A stretch of DNA of 11,545 bases. Source: Gammaproteobacteria bacterium (GTDB lineage Bacteria > Pseudomonadota > Gammaproteobacteria > Arenicellales > DRJH01). The notes beneath the pieces are model-generated. The model saw only the letters and a list, made by a program, of their open reading frames with translations, ran no database searches and was not told the DNA's origin. The stretch spans positions 1-11,545 of the forward strand of contig DRJH01000019.1 of the NCBI GenBank assembly GCA_011052285.1. The letters are read 5' to 3'. The position numbers and the translations under genes are program-made. Below are positions 6,346-11,545 of the stretch, piece by piece. Each line of letters opens with the position of its first letter. The stretch's first letter is position 1.

Positions 6346-6989
6346 TGTCTGATCTCCGTCCGTTTCCCGCTCAACTCACCTTTATCCGGCGCTGGTAAAT
6401 CTTCCGGCATAGTACCGCCAAGATCCCGGATGGTCTGGCGTACTTTGCCACCGACTTCAAAATGGGTCTGGTTGGCTTTGGTTTTGCCTTTGGTATTCTC
6501 CCGCTTGAGTTTGTCTTCGGTCTGGGTAGCGCAGAACAGATTGGCGGCCAGTTCGGTACTGCCCATGTGGTCGAGGATCTTCTGGCTTTTTTTCAGCCCT
6601 TTGTGCTGGTGTATCGCCTTGTTATCGAGACCTCCATACAAGCCTTTGTAGCCGTGGTTTTGAAAGATGGCGTAGTCCAGACCACTTTTCACACCGGCAT
6701 CCTTTGCCACTGCAGCCAACTGCTTGCTGTGGGCAGCCAATTCGTTACGCAGCATGAGGCGTTTCTGGTCTTCAGGTAGCTGCTGAAAGCCAGTATCATC
6801 TTCCAGTTCCTTGCGACGGGTCTGGATGGCGAAGTAGGTTTGACCGTTAGCGATGACCGGTTTACTGGCGTCAGCGTTTTGTACATGGTGCTCTATTCGT
6901 TGGCCGAACTCTCCCTCCCAACCCAAAGCCAGCGAGGTCTTCAGCACCGGGATGTAGCTTCTGTATTGTTTCTTGGTTTCCGGATTCAT
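6342..6989 (-). CDS. dinD: DinD C-terminal region fused to an HsdR-like N-terminus (chimera)
   Basis: Residues about 36-210 closely match E. coli DinD (DNA-damage-inducible protein D): KPVIANGQTYFAIQTRR (43-59), AIFQNHGYKGLYGGLDNKAI, then KGLKKSQKILDHMGSTELAA and GGKVRQTIRDLGGTMPEDLP. DinD is SOS-induced in E. coli and binds RecA filaments. Intact DinD is about 275-290 residues; this product has 215 and lacks the roughly 90-residue N-terminal DNA-binding-like domain. In its place is MNPETKKQYRSYIPVLKTS...LALGWE, which matches the HsdR N-terminus at 18 of 24 positions. The frame is open, so a chimeric protein may be made, but it may also be a decayed remnant. I choose the ATG at 6989, with AGGA 5 bases upstream, over the ATG at 7013, which only adds eight residues and overlaps the DUF4917 stop. 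It is coupled to rhuM by a TTGA overlap. Gene identity is firm; activity is doubtful. Confidence 0.85.
   Translation of the reverse strand: MNPETKKQYRSYIPVLKTSLALGWEGEFGQRIEHHVQNADASKPVIANGQTYFAIQTRRKELEDDTGFQQLPEDQKRLMLRNELAAHSKQLAAVAKDAGVKSGLDYAIFQNHGYKGLYGGLDNKAIHQHKGLKKSQKILDHMGSTELAANLFCATQTEDKLKRENTKGKTKANQTHFEVGGKVRQTIRDLGGTMPEDLPAPDKGELSGKRTEIRH
6915..6983 (-). repeat. Direct repeat copy 2: hsdR 5' fragment within dinD
   Basis: This stretch encodes the first 23 or so residues of the dinD chimera. It aligns without gaps to 5196-5264 (about 78% identity by eye). The level suggests homologous sequences from two diverged hsdR genes, not a recent exact duplication. Confidence 0.75.
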
Positions 6990-7003
6990 TGGTTTCCTGC
7001 CAG

Positions 7004-8074
7004 TTATCCCCATACATTTGCACTTGATGCATCAAAGAATGTCAGCTTCATGGGATAGTTGCGCCTGCGCAAACTTGCGATAATCTCGGCACGTTGAATG
7101 ATTTCCCTGTTACCTTTCGAATCGGGATCACCATAGAGGCTAATGTAGACTTTCTGGCACTTCCCACGGCCGATCTGGTTTAGGATATGGCTATCGTTTT
7201 CAGCCGGAGAATGGCCGAAAATAAACAGTGCCTGGTTGCTCTGGTCCATAATGGAATGAAAGCTTTTGAACGAGTGCTGCAAATAGGCGCTATGCCGTAC
7301 CTTCGCCATCTTTGCTGAACTTTCTCCTTCTGAAACAAACAAGGGATACATGCCTTGCTGCATGGCATCACGGGCCTGATCGATTAACGGCAAACCACTC
7401 CTGACCCAGGTGTATTTCTTTAACTCTGAACCAGCGTCATAGAGATGAAGTGCGCCATGTAGATAATGCACGCACTGCTGATTAGCACGTGTCTCGGCTT
7501 TCCAGATTACGTAGTCAGCGTCAGGGTCGTCATAGTCCTGCCCAAACCCATCGATGGTAATGATGTCGGCCGGATTATCCTCGAATGGATTGTCATCGTG
7601 CATAAGTGCCCAGTAGAGAAGCAAATCATAGTTGATCGTGTAGACCCGGCCCCGATTGGGGCCAGATAAAAAATGTTTTAGGAATTCCCGACAGGCCCAG
7701 AATCGATCATCACTGATATGGCCGGGATTCTCAGGATGATTGTGAGCAACGGTTGAAATTAATAATTCCTTGAGCTGTTCCGCATGCATTGCCATCCGTT
7801 CAGCGGTTTCAGTAGCTTTGGTAGCGTAAATGGGAACAAGGTGCGAGCCCTGTTCAAGCGCACGTATTACAACTTCAAAATCCTGGGTTCCAAGAGCATC
7901 AAATGCCTGCCTAGCCTCCGGTATGCTTGAAAAATCTGCCTGACCAAAAAGCGATCCGTAATGAAATATGTCAGGTTCACATGCGATACTAAAACCGTTT
8001 CCGAGCATGAGATTACGCTTTGTGCAATCCGCAGAATCCTGAATTGCCTCATTAAAGGTTATAACATCAGGCAT
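7004..8074 (-). CDS. DUF4917 protein with SIR2-like motifs, possible NAD-consuming effector
   Basis: This 356-residue cytoplasmic protein matches DUF4917 (MLGNGFSIACEPDIFHYGSL, 23-42; FGQADFSS, 43-50). Its ordered motifs resemble bacterial SIR2-like proteins: GNGFS (25-29) as the nucleotide loop, YTINYD (145-150) where SIR2-like NADases carry the catalytic Asn (here Asn148), YLHG (204-207) with the matching His206, and FIFGHSPAENDSHIL (284-298). In defence systems such as Thoeris ThsA and DSR proteins, this fold degrades NAD+ on phage infection. Such a role here is inferred from motifs and position and is not known for DUF4917. The ATG at 8074 overlaps the hsdS stop by 8 bases (ATGCCTGA), with GAGGAG just upstream, so it is coupled to hsdS. 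The following gene begins with an hsdR-like fragment, suggesting that hsdR once followed directly. Confidence 0.85.
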   Translation of the reverse strand: MPDVITFNEAIQDSADCTKRNLMLGNGFSIACEPDIFHYGSLFGQADFSSIPEARQAFDALGTQDFEVVIRALEQGSHLVPIYATKATETAERMAMHAEQLKELLISTVAHNHPENPGHISDDRFWACREFLKHFLSGPNRGRVYTINYDLLLYWALMHDDNPFEDNPADIITIDGFGQDYDDPDADYVIWKAETRANQQCVHYLHGALHLYDAGSELKKYTWVRSGLPLIDQARDAMQQGMYPLFVSEGESSAKMAKVRHSAYLQHSFKSFHSIMDQSNQALFIFGHSPAENDSHILNQIGRGKCQKVYISLYGDPDSKGNREIIQRAEIIASLRRRNYPMKLTFFDASSANVWG

Positions 8075-9302
8075 GCATCTGCTCCTCTAATTCAACATTT
8101 ACACGCCGCTTGCCAGTGAGTAGTTGCTGCATGAGGGCTTTTTTTTGCTGTACCAAGCACCCTAATTGCAATGTTAGATTTGAAATCTCATCATCTTGGG
8201 CCATTATTATTTCTGCAATCTTTTTTTGCTCCTCTATTTCCGGGATACTAAATATTGCGTTCTGAATCGAGCCAATCGATAACCCAAAACGTGTGGCGCC
8301 ATTTGCCAAGGTGAAGAAGCAATACCTGATTCTTGCTAATGCAAAAAGGATGTTTAGAAAACCGCCATCAGCTAGTTCCGGGGCAGGTCGAATTATAGCC
8401 AAATGATACCCACACAAGACCCCCGGTAACTCCTCACGAACCAATGCTGGAATAGCGATATCATCTGGCGACTCTGAGTCTTTGGTAATAAGGACATCAC
8501 CATACTCCAAAGAAAACTTCTCAATTTCCCGCTGGTTGGCTGAAGCCTCCATGAAGGAGATATTGCTGGTTATGTAATCGTTGTAATAAACATCTGTGTA
8601 GTTGCACAGCAATACCGAGTCTTCACCATCATAGGATTTTTTATCAACGTTACTAGCTAGCACGTTTGCAATTTCTTTTAAGCGATACTCCTTCCATTTT
8701 ACTTTAAACCCCGGAAACCGCTTCTTCCCCGTCAGTAGTTGCTGCATCAGCGCCTTTTTCTGCGCCTTGCTGTTTTCAATCAGCTTTTCGGTGATTTCAA
8801 TGGCCCTGTCCCAGGTGGAGAGGATTTGGGCGATTTTGGTTTGTTCACCCCCCTCAGGCATGGGAAAGCTGAGGTTTGCGAATTCTTTTTGCCCCAGCGT
8901 TTTATTCCTACCTGCACCGCCCGGTGAGGCAAGTTCCAGTAGGTATTTACCCCGTTTTGTCTTAAAGAAATAGTTAATGAAATCTACGTTGCTTTTCCCT
9001 TCAATCGGCTTGTACATAGGGAAACGATGCGATGCAATAAACCCAATCTCCTTTTCTGTCGTTTTTGCAACAGCCTGCTCCCAGGCGAACACGATATTCA
9101 CGACAAAACAATCTGGAAGCACCTTGAATACACGTTTGTTCTCCAGTGTCTTTCCAAGTACAGATTCCTTATGAAAAATGCCTTTTCCATGGGATCGTAT
9201 GCCAATCTGCCTATATTGAGAATCGGACTCAGGGCTCACAGGCACAGCCACTCGCTCTAAAACAGAGCCAAGTCGTTTTTCGTTCCAACCCTCAGGCACC
9301 AT
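8067..9302 (-). CDS. hsdS: Type I restriction-modification specificity subunit HsdS
   Basis: HsdS selects the split DNA target for both methylation and cleavage and holds two HsdM copies. The 411-residue product has the classic two-fold plan. Target recognition domain 1 (about 1-150) ends at LSFPMPEGGEQTKIAQIL. The first helical spacer follows (about 150-195). Target recognition domain 2 (about 203-355) ends at FSIPEIEEQKKIAEII, and the second spacer runs from 355 to 401. The two spacers share QKKALMQQLLTGK (181-193 and 386-398), 205 residues apart. Domain 2 looks more AT-rich than its surroundings, as expected if exchanged. I choose the ATG at 9302 (MVPEGWNEKRLG) because GAGGAG lies exactly 7 bases upstream. 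A further ATG at 9317 adds only MRSWG. The gene overlaps the hsdM stop by 11 bases and the DUF4917 start by 8. The DNA target cannot be predicted from sequence alone. Confidence 0.95.
   Translation of the reverse strand: MVPEGWNEKRLGSVLERVAVPVSPESDSQYRQIGIRSHGKGIFHKESVLGKTLENKRVFKVLPDCFVVNIVFAWEQAVAKTTEKEIGFIASHRFPMYKPIEGKSNVDFINYFFKTKRGKYLLELASPGGAGRNKTLGQKEFANLSFPMPEGGEQTKIAQILSTWDRAIEITEKLIENSKAQKKALMQQLLTGKKRFPGFKVKWKEYRLKEIANVLASNVDKKSYDGEDSVLLCNYTDVYYNDYITSNISFMEASANQREIEKFSLEYGDVLITKDSESPDDIAIPALVREELPGVLCGYHLAIIRPAPELADGGFLNILFALARIRYCFFTLANGATRFGLSIGSIQNAIFSIPEIEEQKKIAEIIMAQDDEISNLTLQLGCLVQQKKALMQQLLTGKRRVNVELEEQMHA
8100..8147 (-). repeat. HsdS spacer repeat, distal copy
   Basis: Encodes residues 386-401 (QKKALMQQLLTGKRRV). 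It matches the copy at 8715-8762, including a 14-base exact block (8119-8132 against 8734-8747). Such spacer repeats reflect the two-fold structure of HsdS and are natural crossover points for swapping recognition domains. Confidence 0.7.
8715..8762 (-). repeat. HsdS spacer repeat, proximal copy
   Basis: Encodes residues 181-196 (QKKALMQQLLTGKKRF), 615 bases from its partner at 8100-8147. Confidence 0.7.
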
Positions 9303-10836
9303 ACCCCAACTCCTCAAGATACTTGACCATCTCCTTTTCCAGGCCAGCCAGTTCCGCTTTCAATTTCTCGCGCTCCTTCCGCATCGCAACCAGATCAATC
9401 TCCTCCTCTTCCTCAAAGGTATCCACATAACGGGGAATATTGAGATTGAAATCGTTTTCCCTGATCTCGTCGAGGCCAGCCAGGTAGGCGTATTTATCGA
9501 CGTTTTTACGCGCCTCACAGGTCGAGATAATCTTGTTGATGTGTTCTTCGGTGAGGTGGTACTGGTTCTTGCCGTCCTGGTATTCCCGGCTGGCGTCGAT
9601 GAAGAAGACACCTGGATTCCGGCCTTCGCCGGAATGACGGTGTTTTTTGAACACCAGAATTGCTGCGGGGATGCCCGTCCCGTAGAAGAGTTTTTCTGGC
9701 AAGCCGATCACTGTATCCAGCAGGTTTTCTTCGATGAGTTTTTGGCGGATCTTACCCTCGGATGCACCTCGGAACAGCACACCATGCGGGACCACCACGC
9801 ACATACGCCCAGTTTTTGGTTTCAGGGTTTCGATCATGTGCAGGATAAAGGCGTAGTCCCCCTTGGTTCTGGGTGGGATGCCGCGACGGAAGCGACCGTA
9901 CTTGTCATCTCCTGCGGACTCTTGGCCCCACTTGTCCAGGGAGAACGGTGGATTAGCAACCACCACATCGAAGTGCAGCAGGTCTTCATTCTTGTCCAGC
10001 AGGCGCGGGTTGCGCAGGGTGTCACCCCATTTGATGATGTGATTGTCTTCGCCGTGCAGGAACATATTCATCTTGGCCAGCGCCCAGGTGCTGCCGATGG
10101 CTTCCTGACCGTAGAGCTGATATTTCTTCGAGCCGTTGAAATTCTTTTTGACCTGCCGGCCGCATTTCATCAGCAGAGAGGCGGAACCACAGGCCGGGTC
10201 GCAGATGTCGTCACCCTCTTTGGGCTGTACCAGCTCGGCGATAAGCTCGGACACGACAGATGGGGTATAGAACTCCCCGGCCTTTTTACCGGCGCCGGCG
10301 GCAAATTTGTCAATCAGGAACTCGTAGGCGTCACCGATGACATCTTTCTTGCCCACCCGGCTGGGGCGTAGATCAAGTTCAGGTCTATTGAAATCTTCCA
10401 GCAGGTGGCGCAGGACATCGTTTTTCTGGGCCTCGTCACCCAGCTTGGTGGAGTTAAAGGAGATATCCTGGAACACGCCGTGGTCGCCGTCGCGCAGTTT
10501 GCTGCTGTTACCATCTTCAATGGCATGCAGGGCTTTGTCGATACGTTCGCCATTGCCCGGTTCGTAACGTTTCTCGTAGAGCGAATAAAAGTTGGCGGAT
10601 TTGGGCAGCACAAACCGCTCGTTCTTTAGCAGTTCCTCGATGAGTTCCGGACTGTCGCCATGCTCTTTCTGGTATTCGTCATAGTGATCCTGCCAGACAT
10701 CGGACAGGTATTTCAGGAACAGCATGGTCAGGACATAGTCCTTGTAGACGCTGGAATCGACGGTGCCGCGAAAGGTGTCGCAGGCCGACCAGACGGCATT
10801 GTTGATCTGTTTTTGACTGATGTTGTCTTTGGACAT
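9292..10836 (-). CDS. hsdM: Type I restriction-modification DNA methyltransferase HsdM
   Basis: HsdM transfers a methyl group from S-adenosylmethionine to the N6 of adenine in the host's target sites and pairs with HsdS. The 514-residue product has an N-terminal helical domain (about 7-150, start of HsdM_N near VWSACDTFRG), then the N6_Mtase domain. Motifs are GEFYTPSVVSELIAEL (187-202), the AdoMet loop DPACGSASLL (213-222, Ala where Gly is commonest) and catalytic NPPF (295-298). A charged coiled-coil tail (about 473-510) ends in YLEELGYGA. An insertion, RHSGEGRNPG (400-409), lies in the loop after the core strand AAILVFKK and comes from a dispersed palindrome (9609-9642). It keeps the frame, so the enzyme is probably still active. 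The ATG at 10836 follows the half-HsdS stop by 5 bases, and the gene overlaps hsdS by 11. Confidence 0.97.
   Translation of the reverse strand: MSKDNISQKQINNAVWSACDTFRGTVDSSVYKDYVLTMLFLKYLSDVWQDHYDEYQKEHGDSPELIEELLKNERFVLPKSANFYSLYEKRYEPGNGERIDKALHAIEDGNSSKLRDGDHGVFQDISFNSTKLGDEAQKNDVLRHLLEDFNRPELDLRPSRVGKKDVIGDAYEFLIDKFAAGAGKKAGEFYTPSVVSELIAELVQPKEGDDICDPACGSASLLMKCGRQVKKNFNGSKKYQLYGQEAIGSTWALAKMNMFLHGEDNHIIKWGDTLRNPRLLDKNEDLLHFDVVVANPPFSLDKWGQESAGDDKYGRFRRGIPPRTKGDYAFILHMIETLKPKTGRMCVVVPHGVLFRGASEGKIRQKLIEENLLDTVIGLPEKLFYGTGIPAAILVFKKHRHSGEGRNPGVFFIDASREYQDGKNQYHLTEEHINKIISTCEARKNVDKYAYLAGLDEIRENDFNLNIPRYVDTFEEEEEIDLVAMRKEREKLKAELAGLEKEMVKYLEELGYGA
9310..9315 (-). promoter_or_regulatory. 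Ribosome binding site deciding the hsdS start
   Basis: GAGGAG on the minus strand lies 7 bases upstream of the ATG at 9302-9300 and inside the last codons of hsdM. It favours this start over the ATG at 9317-9315, which overlaps the site itself. Confidence 0.65.
9609..9642 (-). repeat. Palindromic dispersed repeat inserted in frame in hsdM
   Basis: A stem ATTCCGGC (9616-9623) / GCCGGAAT (9628-9635) with a 4-base loop is flanked by outer pairs CACC (9609-9612) / GGTG (9639-9642). On the coding strand the core reads GTCATTCCGGCGAAGGCC and onward, the hallmark of a family of short palindromic repeats spread through many proteobacterial genomes. Its usual translation is HSGE(G/S)RNP, seen here as HSGEGRNPG. 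Normally it is intergenic; here it forms part of a coding region. Confidence 0.8.
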
Positions 10837-10841
10837 GGCGT

Positions 10842-11432
10842 TTATGTTTCCAGTAGTTGTTGGAAAATGCCGTTGAGCATTTTTTCACGATTGATCAGTA
10901 ACTGTTCGGTCAATTGTTTTTCCTGTTCCCAGCAGCGTTGTACCGACACGATTTTTTCCTGCGTAGCCAGTGGCGGAATCGCTACCGGCAGTGCGCCCAG
11001 GCTTTGTTTGTTGATCATGGGCATGCTGGTGCCGCTGCGATGGGTCAGAAAATAATTCTGTGCCACTCTCTGGTTCATGTACCAGCTAAGGTACTCCGGC
11101 GTGATGTCTTCGCTTGTGAGTCTCATGACAAACAGCTGACTGGTCGCGATGACCGGCTCATCGCCCTGCAAGACCGACGCCCGGTAATACTCGCCACGGG
11201 CAGGTAACAGAATGTCACCGGCTCGCGCGGTCGTGGCCTCCTTCGCGCCTTGCCAGTTAATCCTGGGCAGCTGATCCGCGGTGAGCATTGCCTGATCCTT
11301 GAGATCCTTAATTTGCAGCACGGGAATATTCCCCGCTGGATCTTCATCGATCCTGCCACGGAAGGTGTGTCCTGCCCGGATGTCGGCAATTGTGTTGAGT
11401 GGTTTGTGCATATAAGTAATTAGTTTCTTCAT
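10842..11432 (-). CDS. Single-domain HsdS-like specificity protein (half S subunit)
   Basis: This 196-residue protein has one target recognition domain and one helical spacer, half of a normal HsdS. The N-terminus (NTIADIRAGHTFRGRIDE, 13-30) and the segment GNIPVLQIKDL (34-44) match the start of a recognition domain. RAGDILLPARGEYY (70-83), GTSMPMINKQSLGALPVAIP (134-153) and PLATQEKIVSVQ (154-165) give the conserved C-terminal edge, followed by a helix. It differs from both halves of the downstream HsdS. It may be a remnant of another system, or a working half subunit that dimerises to recognise a symmetric site. The ATG at 11432 (MKKLITYMHK) has AAGGA about 8 bases upstream; an ATG at 11441 or a GTG at 11450 would add 3 or 6 residues. 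It ends 5 bases before hsdM. Confidence 0.8.
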   Translation of the reverse strand: MKKLITYMHKPLNTIADIRAGHTFRGRIDEDPAGNIPVLQIKDLKDQAMLTADQLPRINWQGAKEATTARAGDILLPARGEYYRASVLQGDEPVIATSQLFVMRLTSEDITPEYLSWYMNQRVAQNYFLTHRSGTSMPMINKQSLGALPVAIPPLATQEKIVSVQRCWEQEKQLTEQLLINREKMLNGIFQQLLET

Positions 11433-11462
11433 TAGCGCCATCCTTGGCACGCCTGTTCCGTT

Positions 11463-11545
11463 TTACACCGTTGCGGCTTCCAGTTTCTCCTTCAGCCACT
11501 GTGAAACCTGGTCACCCAGATTTCGCCACGCAGCTTCCCCACTCA
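11463..11545 (-). CDS. C-terminal end of an unidentified gene, cut by the window edge
   Basis: The final 26 codons and TAA stop of a minus-strand frame: GEAAWRNLGDQV, then SQWLKEKLEAATV. The segment looks like an amphipathic C-terminal helix. The frame is open to the window edge and stops 30 bases before the half-HsdS start, so it is probably the upstream neighbour in the same operon. It is too short to assign a family. Confidence 0.5.
   Translation of the reverse strand, partial: SGEAAWRNLGDQVSQWLKEKLEAATV

Noticed and set aside
7004..7013. Earlier dinD start at the ATG at 7013
   Set aside because: It would add MGITGRKP, which is not part of the HsdR-like or DinD sequence. The ATG at 6989 has a better placed AGGA and begins exactly where HsdR similarity begins.
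9541..10371. 276-codon plus-strand frame antisense to hsdM
   Set aside because: Long open antisense frames arise from the codon bias of GC-rich genes; the hsdM motifs on the other strand are unambiguous.
1..11545. CRISPR array, integrase or complete insertion sequence
   Set aside because: I saw no regularly spaced repeats, no integrase or transposase motifs in the main frames, and no paired insertion-sequence ends within the window.

Overview
The window holds most of a type I restriction-modification island, read almost entirely from the minus strand (transcription runs right to left). The organism looks like a gammaproteobacterium. Support for this is an E. coli-like DinD, a RhuM protein, and a tRNA-Arg fragment with an encoded CCA tail. 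I cannot name a species.

Layout from right (upstream) to left: the last 26 codons of an unknown gene (11463-11545); a single-domain HsdS-like protein (10842-11432); hsdM (9292-10836); a two-domain hsdS (8067-9302); a DUF4917 protein with SIR2-like motifs (7004-8074); an N-terminally replaced DinD (6342-6989); a RhuM-family protein (5275-6345); hsdR (2013-5282); a YgjP/SprT-like zinc metallopeptidase (1288-2016); and a DUF6933-type protein (715-1233). From hsdM to the metallopeptidase most neighbours overlap by 4 to 11 bases or sit within about 15 bases of each other, often with TTG or GTG starts. This indicates one translationally coupled operon. HsdM, HsdS and HsdR together should form a complete methylase/nuclease. 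The genes between hsdS and hsdR are accessory cargo, probably linked to defence or stress.

The left 700 bases have no convincing complete gene. They contain a 45-base 3' half of a tRNA-Arg(ACG) gene on the minus strand (418-462). It lacks a 5' half and is flanked by inverted repeats, which fits a displaced attachment site at the edge of an integrated island. Its orientation places the island to its right, so the restriction genes would lie inside it, with an intact tRNA and integrase expected beyond the right edge of the window.

Three features stand out. The dinD gene begins with a copy of the hsdR N-terminus (69 bases, about 78% identical by eye), so it is an hsdR/dinD chimera and a scar of module insertion. 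The hsdM gene carries an in-frame palindromic dispersed repeat encoding HSGEGRNPG. A SIR2-like protein is nested between hsdS and hsdR, which suggests a restriction system with a second, possibly NAD-depleting, layer.
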